Notes under the pieces: generated by a model | Told to the model about the DNA's origin: nothing | Database searches by the model: none | Seen by the model: only the letters and a program-made list of their open reading frames with translations | In this document: one piece after another, positions 37,901 to 48,400 of the stretch | Layout: each line of letters opens with the position of its first letter | Position numbering within the stretch: the stretch's first letter is position 1 | Assembly: GCF_958979055.1 (NCBI RefSeq) | Contig: NC_084887.1 | Location: 38,939,120-39,003,119, forward strand | Length of the DNA: 64,000 nt | Direction: 5' to 3' | Origin: Alnus glutinosa | Lineage: Eukaryota > Streptophyta > Magnoliopsida > Fagales > Betulaceae | Position numbers and translations under genes: made by a program

Positions 37901-39436
37901 AAAAAAAAAAAAAAACCTGGATTGGAGGGGAAACATCGTTTATCTCAAATGTGAAACCATCAGGAGGGTCATAATGCCTGGGGAATATCCCAGTGAATAT
38001 CTGCATATGTAATTTGCAACAGCAGTCAAAAGAATGTATGAAATATCATCAAAGCAGAGTGCACAAAACAAGCAGAAAATTCTCATGTCAAACAATGTGA
38101 ATGGCCAAACGAATATTACATCATGTCCCTAACCTGTGAAGATGAACCTAGGGACTTAGAACCCTGCCAAATAATCTCGAGACTCTTTTCGTTTAGTCGC
38201 TTAGCTCTATCTTGGTAATCAATTCGAGCAAAAAAGAGAGAATCAAATCCTAACTGCAACAGAAATACACGCACATAAGAAAGATAATGCCCACAATATA
38301 ATAAAAACAAGCCACATGACTATGCCCTTGATTCAATTCTATGATGCTTTATATACATAGCTGCTATCAGATTGCAACGGGCAAATGCATACCTCTGCAC
38401 CAAGTAAGTAAGCTTGCACAGCAGAATGCCCAAAGGGATCGATCTGCCAACCAATTCTAGGAACTTTACCAAATTCGGCTTTGATAAATTGATGCCCTAG
38501 AGTGGTCTGATCAATCAAGTCAATGTAATGTGGAGTAGCTTCGTCATGCATGCACATAGCCCCATTTCTTCAAAATCAAGAACCCAATAAACCAAAAAAG
38601 GAAAAAAAATAATAATAATAATTATAAATATATCATATGAGAAACAACATAATCACAAACTTCTACATCAAATTACGCAACAATTTCACGTTCTCATATA
38701 TGATAAAACTACAACTCATAAAGCAAAGCACTGGCATATCAATTAGTTAATGAAAATCATACATGAACTCAAGCTGACCAGAGTTGACAAGCTCCATGAC
38801 TTTGACCTTCATAGCCTCGCTTTGCTGTCTCCACCATCTCAGGAAGAACGCCTGAAAAGTTTTTAAACACCAGTAAACCCCAATAAACCCCAATCCTTCA
38901 CATGCACTGTAAAATCCCTACCTTTGCTACAAACTCAAAAGCAAAACAAAAACAATTAAAAAAAGAAAAAAGAAAAGAAGAGAAGAGAATTATACCATCT
39001 CCACATAAATGAATTTCCGATTCTTATCATCCAACAAAGCCGAAATTACAGAGTCCAACACGTTCTGTACACACGCCCCCTACTCCGCCAACCCCAAAAT
39101 TAATTTCTTTTAGCTAATACAAAGACTTAAAAATGGATCAAAACAATTAGACAAAGGAAAAATTGAATTGGAGTGTGAATTGGGAAAGGAGTAGTAGCAG
39201 TAGTGTACTCGAATGGAGTTGTTAGCGCCAACATAGTACTGATCGACGGTCTTAAGCCAACCCACGTCGTCGTGAGAGTGAGGGACCAAGTGGACGTTGA
39301 TTTTTTCGGGGACGATTCTCTGGGTGGTGTTGTAAGCTATGTACTTGGACTCCGATGACAAGATTGCCGCCCAAGAAATGATGGCAAGGAACATGACGAT
39401 CGCCATCGCTCTGGAGCTTGGTAATGCTCGGGACAT
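28927..39436 (-). CDS. Lysosomal-type alpha-mannosidase (GH38), tandem copy 2
   Basis: Paralog of the mannosidase gene at 9126-22860, with the same 29-exon structure; 1024 aa. Exons: 39436-39209, 39079-38996, 38851-38763, 38567-38393, 38253-38134, 38000-37917, 37821-37750, 37454-37341, 37181-37081, 36970-36877, 36773-36606, 36508-36419, 36193-36128, 36021-35965, 35300-35081, 34958-34819, 34569-34501, 34339-34280, 33604-33533, 32527-32480, 32326-32207, 31902-31837, 31174-31062, 30939-30855, 30455-30345, 30269-30174, 30070-30023, 29295-29227, 29142-28927. Only exons 1, 6 and 29 differ in length from copy 1. The start MSRALPSS precedes a hydrophobic signal ([16 protein letters not shown]); an inner Met at residue 11 is an alternative. 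Catalytic motifs are kept: HSHDD (53-57), D177 in [16 protein letters not shown]. Intron 12 has a weak GC donor (CAG|GCAATA) where copy 1 has GT. All exons join in frame. Confidence 0.95.
30491..30514. repeat. (GA)n microsatellite in a mannosidase intron
   Basis: About twelve GA units, followed by a short G-rich run (GTGGGGGGCGGGGGG). It lies between exons 25 and 24 of mannosidase copy 2. Confidence 0.85.
33692..34231. mobile_element. MITE with long inverted repeats, Mutator-like
   Basis: The left end carries CTCAAACTACCACCCAATTG and then ACAATGTCC. The reverse complement of the right end carries TTAAACTACCTCCCAATTG and then ACAATGTCC, so the arms match over about 60 bases. The core is AT-rich with no coding capacity. 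TTTATTCAT (33683-33691) and TTTATTAAT (34232-34240) look like a 9-bp target duplication with one mismatch, which suggests Mutator-type mobilisation. It sits in the intron between exons 18 and 19 of mannosidase copy 2. Confidence 0.8.
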
Positions 39437-39699
39437 CAGGAAATTTCTGAACAAGAAAGGTTCGAGTTTTCTTTACTTTGAAGAGCCGTTAAACTGGGCA
39501 TTGAGATTTTGAGCATCACTTTTTTCTTCCTTTTGTACGTGACAACGAAAACGACGGTTGTCCGGAAGATGACACTGGACGAGCCTTCTAACCAGACCAC
39601 CTTCACAAGGAACACAACCTTAATCACGCAAAAGTCAGAAATTGGTTTAGTTCCTTATCTTTAATAGCGTAACAAAACTATATCTTAAAGGAAGTTTAT

Positions 39700-40270
39700 G
39701 TCTTTTTTAAGTCATTCTAAAATTTAAAAAGTACACATATTTTTCTTGAACTATTATTTTATTATTAATGTTCTTTTTAAATTATTAATTGTATCGATCT
39801 TTCTTTCTAAACTACTGAAAAATATCAATGTCTCTTCTTAATGACAAAAATATCATTTGTAAAGTTATTAAAATATTTTAAAAAAAAAACTAAAAGAATT
39901 ATTTTAAAAAATCTATAATAATAAAAAGATACAAAAAAAATCTAAAATAAAAAATGGGTTTTTCTTTTTTCTTTTTCTTTTTTTTTTCTTTTTTCTTTTT
40001 AAAAATTTTCAGTTTTTTTTCCCCTTTTTTTCCTTAATTATTTTTAGTTCTTATTTTAATTTTTTAGTTTTAATTTTTTTTTTCAAATTTATAAGGACAT
40101 TTTTGTCTTATTGAAAAAAAATTTATGGCCATTTTTGTTTTTTTTTTGTTGGTCTTAAGGGGTCATTGACATGTTTTGGTAGTTTGAGGGAGACAATGAT
40201 ACAATTGGTAATTTGAGAGGAACATTGACAATTGAATAGTAGTTTAAGGGGATATTCATTGGTACTTGTA
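39700..40270. mobile_element. Diverged MITE of the same family, upstream of mannosidase copy 2
   Basis: The right arm contains TTTGGTAGTTTGAGGGAGACA, GACAATTGAATAGTAGTTTA and AAGGGGATATTCA; the left arm holds the corresponding inverted AT-rich sequence (TTAATTGTATCGATC). The core again has CATTTTTGTCTTATTGAAAA-like blocks shared with the MITE at 33692-34231. The outer boundaries are blurred, so the coordinates are approximate. It lies about 0.3-0.8 kb upstream of the copy 2 start codon. Confidence 0.6.
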
Positions 40271-40449
40271 GCATTTATTTTTATTAATTGTTTTCATCAT
40301 CTTTAATGAATAAGCTCCACATCATCTTAGTACACATCTCTTAGTAAAATATTTAGTCCCCTAACATTTCGCTTTAAGTTTAAAATACCGTTAGATGTAA
40401 TAAAAATAAAATTTAAATCGCATTTTCATTACGAGATATGATAAGTTTA

Positions 40450-40610
40450 CAACTTTCGTACAATTTTTGTATAACTCTAACATTTTTATTTTTAAGATCA
40501 ACCATTGGATATTTAGAACCTATATGTAGGAAACAGATCTAATGGTTAATTTGAAAAAAAAAAAAAAAATTATTAAAATTGTACAAAAGTTATGTTAAAA
40601 ATTATACAAC
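40450..40610. mobile_element. Inverted-repeat MITE-like element
   Basis: Left arm ACAACTTTCGTACAATTTTT ... TTAAGATCAACCATTGGAT pairs with right arm ATCTAATGGTTAATTT ... AAAATTGTACAAAAGTTATG. Noncoding and AT-rich. The ends and target duplication are not clear. Confidence 0.5.
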
Positions 40611-40873
40611 AATCATTTCTCCATTGTTACACTAAAAAAAAAAAAAAAAAGGGAAAGAATCGTTATCTTAACATGTAGTTATTTTCAAGAAAAGTAAGTT
40701 TTACTGATTTTGTGTTAGATTGCCCAGAAAAGCATAATTTTATGTTGTTTATCTGGTTTTTTTTTTTTTTTTTTTTTTTTGACTTTTATCTCCTATAAAT
40801 TTCAGAGCTGGGGATGTACATGAAGACAGAGCAATTTACATACTCTCTTTAAATATTAAAAGTGGTTTAAGAA

Positions 40874-41024
40874 ATACTACAATTTTTATTATAAAATCAT
40901 TTACAACTAATAATCCATAAATAATCAAGCAAAAAAATTAATTTGTTAATTTAACCTAATTATTTTATTAATTATAAATTATCGCGTAAGTCTGTAAATA
41001 ACTTTATAATAAAGGTTGTAGTAT
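40874..41024. mobile_element. Short MITE with about 33-bp inverted repeats
   Basis: Left end ATACTACAATTTTTATTATA and right end reverse complement ATACTACAACCTTTATTATA match with few differences and extend to ATTTACA on both sides. The 151-bp noncoding element lies 290 bp upstream of the TSSC4-like start codon. The target duplication is uncertain. Confidence 0.6.
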
Positions 41025-41182
41025 CAATTATAAAAATATTATATTCGAACACTCATGTTCTTGATAATAAGATAAGATTGCTTCCGTGATAAGATAATGT
41101 ACAAAATTATTCTTTAGGTTTGACGTAATCATTTGAGCATGGTTTCCATAGATGATAGAACGACATATCGGTGTACAACAAC

Positions 41183-41220
41183 GGCCCATCAGCCCAATAT
41201 AATGGGCTTTCCGGTGGGCC
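41183..41220 (+). promoter_or_regulatory. Cluster of four TGGGCY (site II) elements
   Basis: GGCCCA (41183-41188), GCCCAA (41192-41197), TGGGCT (41203-41208) and TGGGCC (41215-41220) lie within 38 bases, ending about 95 bases upstream of the TSSC4-like start codon. The middle pair forms an inverted repeat. Such elements are bound by TCP factors and are common in promoters of plant ribosomal, mitochondrial and other housekeeping genes. That fits a spliceosome-assembly gene. Function here is inferred. Confidence 0.6.
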
Positions 41221-41315
41221 TAAATACTCGGTAACACCTAAACAAGAAAAGCATCAATCTTAAAAGTTAAAACCCCGATTCGTTGCTTGCTCTGCTGTTC
41301 ACTTAGGAGGCGGCT

Positions 41316-41817
41316 ATGGAAGAAAGTTTCAAGGTCCGAGTAGACAAAATCTTCGGCTCCCTAGCTTCTTCATCATCATCATCAGCAACTACAGAAACAA
41401 CTCCGTCTTCGTCTCTCTGGTCACTCACGGACGACGAAATCGAGAGGAGAGAGTGGGTCCGAGACAAGACCATTCCCGAATCCGAATTGGAGCCTGTCTT
41501 TGGCAACCATGGGAAGGGGTCCGAGAAGAAAATGAGTCCCGTGGATTTGAAAGATGAGCTGGAGAAGGACCTCGAAGACCTTGACGACGACGATGTGGAG
41601 GAGGAGGACGAACCGAGGCGGCGACAGTCGAATAAACCGGACGACTACGACGAGGAACAGTGGAACATTAAGTCTGGTATTGGCCAAGACTGTACCTTGG
41701 ATTACGAGGTTTGGTTTTTCTTTTGTTGCTCTTTCTCTGTCTCCTGTACAAATGTTTTGATTTGTACTGTAACAACATTTAGCTTGTGCGAAAACCCTAT
41801 TAGATGGATTAAATTGT

Positions 41818-41848
<31 letters not shown>

Positions 41849-43335
41849 ATCGGTAAAGGGCAAATATAAAGAAAAACATGTTCTCACAAAAACTTAAAGA
41901 CGGTGAATTTAATTATTTGATTAGCATTCTAATCCTCTCTCACATGTGTGTCTAAACTCTTTCTTCATGCAGAATTCAATCATTTAATTAACATTCTTTC
42001 TCAAGTGTGAACCCCAATTTTTTCTCAATAAGTGAGGCATTCAATTGAAATGAAGAGAATTACGAATCAATGTTCGTACTCAAGCCATGATAAATCATCT
42101 CTTACTTCTCATGGCACAAGTTTAAGCTTACCGAAAATAATGAATCTAATTATTTAATTAACATTCTAACATTATACGTGATTTGTTTGAGTTGGTGTGT
42201 GTAATGGGATATGTTAATTTGGTATGATCGCGTTTTTAGTAGAATGAAGCAAGAGTGATGGGTTTGTCATTCTACGAACTAGAGGTTTTAGAACTTGAAG
42301 GTCATGTTATTACGTGGATTAAGTTGTTCTAGATTTTCTTAAGGTAAGGGGAAAACGTGTATGATTATTGGTACTCGTCTGTGTGCTGTGCTGGGTTTGT
42401 GTGTCTATTGTGAAAATAGATTAATTATAAAATTTGATTGGTTATTTGGGCAGGAAGAGGAAGATGGATATGACAAACTGGCTGTTGGTAGGGAAAAGGC
42501 AGGGGAACGCTTGTATATGAGGGATATAGCTGATTATGGTATAGATGTAGACTCTTGCAACGAGCTTCCTGATTCTTTTGAGGAAGTTGATAGAGACCCA
42601 CGAGCGAATCACCTGGCTGCAAAGATTAGGCTCGAAGAAGATGCAGAAGCAGCTGAGAGGATTGATTCATTGCGGGTCTCTGAGAAAGATTCACCAGATG
42701 GAGAACGTGCTCAAATGAAAACGTCTGAGCATGTTGTTAAGCCGAAATCTATTCTCAAGAGGAAGGATGTTCCATTGGACTCGAAGTCAGAGAAACGTGT
42801 CCGGTTCGAACCCGAATGTAAAGATGATTGTAATGAAGGTTCTGAAGAAGATCAAGATATCCCTATGGACACCAGTTTAGTGGAAAAGGCTGCAGTTCCA
42901 GATTATATACGAAATCCTTCAAGATATACACATTACACCTTTGATTCGTCGAGTGACATGGATGAAGAATCTAACAAGGAAGCCTATATGGACTTTCTTA
43001 AGCTGGTGCAGAGGTCAAATTCTATGGAATCAGAGGCAGATGATTTTTCCAATGATCTTCCATCAGTCACCTTTATACCAAAGAGGAAAGCAGGTGATAC
43101 TATAATGGTAGAAAACTCTGCAGTCTCAAAGCAGAGCCAGGATGATGTTGGCAAGGAGTTTATGCATAGGAGAGGCCCCATTGCAATTGCAGCTAGGGGT
43201 ACGGAAGACAGTGAAGTTTGTGCAATGGAAGAAGATGTAACGGAAACTGTAGCTGATGGAAGAAACAGCTCGCAGAGACTGAGCCGAAAGTATAGGACGA
43301 AAGCAAGGGTAGAGTTGGACGAGTCTAATGTTTGA
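41316..43335 (+). CDS. TSSC4-like U5 snRNP assembly factor
   Basis: Two exons, 41316-41708 and 42454-43335, joined in phase 0 by a GT-AG intron; 424 aa. The start is the first ATG after the site II promoter cluster. The N-terminus has FKVRVDKIFGSL, the hallmark of the TSSC4 family. A Ser-rich stretch follows, then an acidic run (DLEDLDDDDVEEEDE), a conserved block (GERLYMRDIADYGIDV, RDPRANHLAAKIRL), and a C-terminal block VPDYIRNPSRYTHYTF followed by a helix containing AYMDFLKLVQ, which parallels human TSSC4 (PDYLVHPERWTHYSL). Human TSSC4 is a largely disordered chaperone in U5 and tri-snRNP assembly; the plant role is inferred from that. The many charged repeats and absence of catalytic motifs fit. 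It is convergent with the SUVH4-like gene downstream. Confidence 0.82.
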
Positions 43336-45405
43336 TTGCCTGATGGGCAGCTTCTCCTTCTGTGTTGAATGTCGATGTTTTTTAACTGTTTGTACTTGCA
43401 CTTGTACCTGAGACATTCTTTATAGTTGCAGCTTCGCGTGCCATTGAAAAGGATCAAGGAAAAGACTGGCAGATCTCTGTTTCTCTTCTCTCTCTCTTGG
43501 CTAAGAACAAATTTTGCATATTTGTTATGATATGAGTTCCAAAATTTCGAAGCTTGTAACAGGTAGCTCTTATCTTCTTCTTCTTCTTCTGGGACTTGTA
43601 GTGCCTTCTGGCTTTTGGCTTCTTCATTTTCATAGAGACCGCCTCATGGTGCTTCCAAATCTGGCTGGTTTGTTGTTCCTCTTCTTCCATCCACAGATGA
43701 GATCTCCATAGAGGCAGAGTAGTTGGTCATTTTTAATTGGCATGGTTTCAGACATTATGCATTTTCTATCCTCCATTTCTCTTAACTCGGGATGGTTCGT
43801 CGTTATTCTTCATGTGACTCCTCTGATCTTCTCTTGTCCCTGGTAAAGATTGAAAGATTTTTTTTCCCGTGACCGAATCCAGATTGATCCACCGTTCAAG
43901 CTGTGACATTTGTACTGCACGATTTCAGGGTCCAGTTGGTTTCAAAAGATTTGACTCACTAGTTACATTTGCCGGTAAATCCCTTTAGAACCAATTATTG
44001 GCAACCTCGTAGGGCGCCGCCCACATCAGCACCGTAATTACGCTCAAAGAGGAATGAGATCCAATCCAATATTTTGTATTGAATTCCTAAAATGAACGGT
44101 CCAAATTGCGGTTCACATAAGAGAGAACAAAAAGGTGGGCATACAAACCAGTAAACTGCTATGTACACCAAGCCAGCTTCTTTGGCAACTAACCCACCCC
44201 CAATAGCCAAGAACGAAGGGATGGGTGTTCAAGACTTCAAGCTAACGGTTGCCATTAGGGGTAGCTGCACCCTCTTGCCATCCTCACTCCAGTCTCCAGT
44301 GGCCAAAAAGAGTGGTTCAACTACCCACAATGGCCACCCTAGTGGCTTGGATGTCAGCCCTTTCTTTCTCCTATTCATTTCTTTGCCAACAACCCATAAC
44401 AAAAATGGGTTGGTGGCAAGATCTTTTTCCTCCTTTCACACAAGGTTAAACTCATACATAATAGTAATTAGAAAAAGCGGTTCTAATCATTACGGACACG
44501 AGAAAGTGGAAAAGAATTGAATACACGAAGTCGTAACTCCTACAACATCCTTCAACAGGCGACATTCAGCTTCTCCCACTAGCATGCCCAACGCTTGAAA
44601 CGGTGTTCCCTACTTAAAAATGAATGCAAAGCTAGCCGCTTCTCATTTTGAACAAGCCCCAGCTATCTTTTTTCTGGAGCCTACCCAAGCTATTCTGACC
44701 ACATGCTTGAGCCATTAAGGTAACTTCTGAATCCCAGCAAGATAAAGTTAAAAGCATCTTAGAGAGTACCAATTGATCATGGCTTTGGTTGAAATAAAGC
44801 TGAAGGGCCATCGCCCTTCTATAGATTCAACGTAAAAATGGGTAAATAAAAACGAATTTAAAAGGCATTTTGTGTTCAGCAGCAATCAAATAAACAATAA
44901 GACGTATATAACTTCATATAACTCGTAATTGTATACCAGAAGCAGCGCAGATGTTAAAGGTTACTGCAACAAATTTGGCAACCCTCTTCACACCAGGGGT
45001 GAAGAAAATATGAAAGTAACGAAACTATCAATTAAACATAAAGATATTGAAAAAGCTAAACATGCTGCATGTGACCGCATTACTAAAAATTATTATCATG
45101 ATTTTTCATTGATTTCCATAAAAATTGACATATCAAAATTTCTTTCTATGCTTCTTTCAGTTACAGAATTACTATAGAGGCACCCCCACGTAATGATGCA
45201 GGGGAACCCAAGGAGTCAAATTGATGTAGGGGCACAAAAAAGAAGAAAAAGAAAAGAAAAAAAGAAGAAGATGGAATCAGGATGTAGAGAAGGTAGCATC
45301 AGTTGAAGGCGGTGAACAAAGGTCAGTGCATGCAAAATGTTGGTGCAAGCTAACATCATTAGGCCAAAAGAGTCAACAGGTGAGGTGTTGATCAGAATTA
45401 AGAAC
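43336..45405. other. Intergenic region between two convergent genes
   Basis: The 3'UTRs of the TSSC4-like gene (left) and the SUVH4-like gene (right) must lie here. There are short CT-rich and poly-A/T tracts (CTT repeats near 43573-43590). No conserved coding frame, repeat ends or RNA gene could be recognised. Confidence 0.5.
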
Positions 45406-48400
45406 CTAGAATAAGCGCTTCCTACAATCTGCTGCACCACAGTAACAGAACATCTGTTGTATCTTTCCATCCGGACCAGAGACACTATCAAGGGCATAGC
45501 CATAGTCGTATGTCAGCTCCTACAAGCAAAGAAAAATGTTTAGTTACTTCAAGCTTCACTCCTACATATCCTACCAGTGCAACATATGGGAGAGATTCAT
45601 ATAAGATACAAATTAAATCATACATCAGACAAGAATATGAAGGTCCAATACAGGGAAAATACTCCTGGGAAATATCAAAGTGACAATTCGACCCAAGAGT
45701 CGGTCTGCTTAAACAGAATAATCATAGCAAGGCAAACGAACAACGGTTATATATGAATGAATGTGAACACTTTGTTTTTCTACCTAGATGTTCTGCTAAT
45801 AACAGAGTTGACAATCAATGAACATTACCACTTTGCTAGCAGCTCCACAAATAACAGGAGTCCAACCACCAAATAGCATATTTAGCAATTAGCACACATC
45901 CACTTAATAAAAGCAAGCATATATCTCTTATCAAAAAAAAAAAGAAAAAAAAAAAAGCAAGCATATATCTATATATTCTTCTTCCAGCCTTATCAGTATG
46001 CATATGCAAATTTCAGTATTAGCCCTTACTCAGTTCAGTAAAGGGATGGATTGAACATTAGTAGTTCAACAATTTGCCTAACACCTGAACCACATCCAAA
46101 TCCATGTTGTCAACATGAGAGCATAAAATGATGATTAATCAACCACATAATACATATCGTATCAATTGACATTAAACAAAGATCAAAACCACTTTCTTCA
46201 AATAATGGTAGATGGCAAAACATGCAAAAGTTCAACATCCAAAATTACAGCAAGAAAAGATAGACCCAATAATTGACAAACAAAATAAACAAATAAATAA
46301 AAAATAGCTCCAGGGTACGCAGACGCACAGAGGGAGAGAGAATAACCTGCAAAGGAGGTATGTTGTCTGCCGCAAATAGCATTACTCGAGCAAGTTTGAT
46401 GTCGTGGTGTGAGCTCAAAACACATTGGACGAAAAGATTAGGCTCGCAGCTGTGATTAATAAACCTTGCAATATTTCCAGTGGATCCTGCATCAATGCAA
46501 AACTCTGGTATATTTTCAGATCTCAGATCATCAGGCCTGTCTGAAGAAATGATTGTTGGCACAGGTACATCCTCAGTTCTCAGATCATCAGGCCTGTCTG
46601 AAGAAATGATTGTTGGCACAGGTACATCCCGAAATCGCCTCTATTAAGGAAAATATATGAGACAATAAATTCAGTGTGCCATGAAAGGAACAAGAATAAG
46701 TGAGTTCATTAATACAGATCAAAACAATAGGTATTGACATATATGAGTAGATTCTAAGCCATGCATATTTAGTTATTTACCACTGAAGAACACCCATCAA
46801 TCTGACTACTGATGTCTTTTTCTTTGAAATTAATAAACAAGGTTTTGTTAGAGCTAATCGAACAGGAACGAGGGACCAATGTCTACAAATTTCATTTTAA
46901 GTACCACCTAACTACTAAGAATTAAAATCTATCAAGCATACTTTAATTAAGCAAATACAATTTGATAACTGAAGATAATACACAAACTTCATTTCAAAGG
47001 ATATTCGCTTCATCTTGTTTGGAAAATGTAAACATCAAGAATGATCAAAGACTTGGCAGGGAAAAAAGAAGATAATGTCACTTCATATGGCACACAACAG
47101 CTACTGAACTGCTTGAAATAGAGAAGGAATCATAATTCAAGATTTACTAGATTAACAGTACCAATACCTCTCTTCCACCAAGGCCCCTCATTGTTTGCAA
47201 GCAATCAATCTCAAAAATGTAATTATTCTCTGCGACACTATCTAAATCCTGAGTCCGCATAAGTATTCCTGTGTACTCACAAACTGGTGCCCCAGAAGGT
47301 ATGAAGTCCCAAGATCGAACAGCCCACCCTTTCTTTGGAGTGCGGAAAACCTATTGACACCACCAATGGTTTTTCATGTCTAAGTTAAAATATGTTTCTT
47401 TTTAACATATACAAGTTAAAATACGTTGACCAATCTTAGATAGTTAATGAGCATTTTAGGTACTAAAACAAAATAACACAACCTCGAGTCGATACTTCAG
47501 GCCTCTCTGAGACGTACGGTTCACACAATCTGGTCCGCAGCCACATTTTGGACCACATTCAAAGACAACATCCTTGGCTTCAATTAATCTGGGAGGTGCA
47601 ACATATGGAAGGACATTAAACAAACTATTAGCAGATAAATTTTCTAAAACTCAGGCTAATAAAGTCCTCCCACCTAAAACATAAGTCGGCAAATTCAATC
47701 AAGACGATAAGCGAAAATGCTTCTTCTCACCTTCCACCATCACGTGATACATAAGGGAAGTCAGAGCCATTAAGCATAGCACAAGCACAGGTCTTGGGGT
47801 CCACACACATTCCTTTGCAATTGCATCCAGAGGCATTATTGGGAAGCTTCACATTTTTCACAACTTGAACAGACTTGCAATACTTGTAACCTGGAAGTTA
47901 CATATGTAACAAGCATAGCATAGAACTTGATGAATAAACAAAGTACAAACACTTAATCTGAAGAACAGTATTAAAAGAGAATAAACAAAGCAAACAACAT
48001 AAAAATACATGATTACCACAGCTACCAAGAAGAAAAGACAATTATGCACATAAAAAGGAATAAAATTAGTAATGGACTTCGAAAAAGTGAAGGAAAAATC
48101 TTTTTTTTTTTTTTAAACAATAATCGACAAATATCATTAAAAGGGGAAGTTATGGATGTTGAAAAAATGAGAAGGAAAAATCATTTATACAATATAAACC
48201 AAGGATTGATTATAGAGGTTATAGAACAAATGCAAAGAATCAGCAAACTAAATTTTTCTTTAGCAAACCAAACTTCAACAAGTAAATAAGTTCAATTAAA
48301 CCAAGTTTAGCGGGAAAAAAAGAAGAAATAGTTATATTCCTGACAAAATAAATGCTAGAGATGTTCATTTTGGTTGTAATAAACATTAACAGAAGAATGT

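Noticed and set aside
41421-41687. Minus-strand frames opposite TSSC4-like exon 1
   Set aside because: Shadow of the acidic, repetitive plus-strand coding sequence.
42361-42453. Upstream extension of the second TSSC4-like exon to an ATG at 42361
   Set aside because: This segment is intronic: a good acceptor (GGGCAG) at 42453 joins exon 1 in frame and yields the conserved family order.
43995-44520. Several 70-120 codon frames between the convergent genes
   Set aside because: Mutually overlapping on both strands, no conserved motif, no splice partners.
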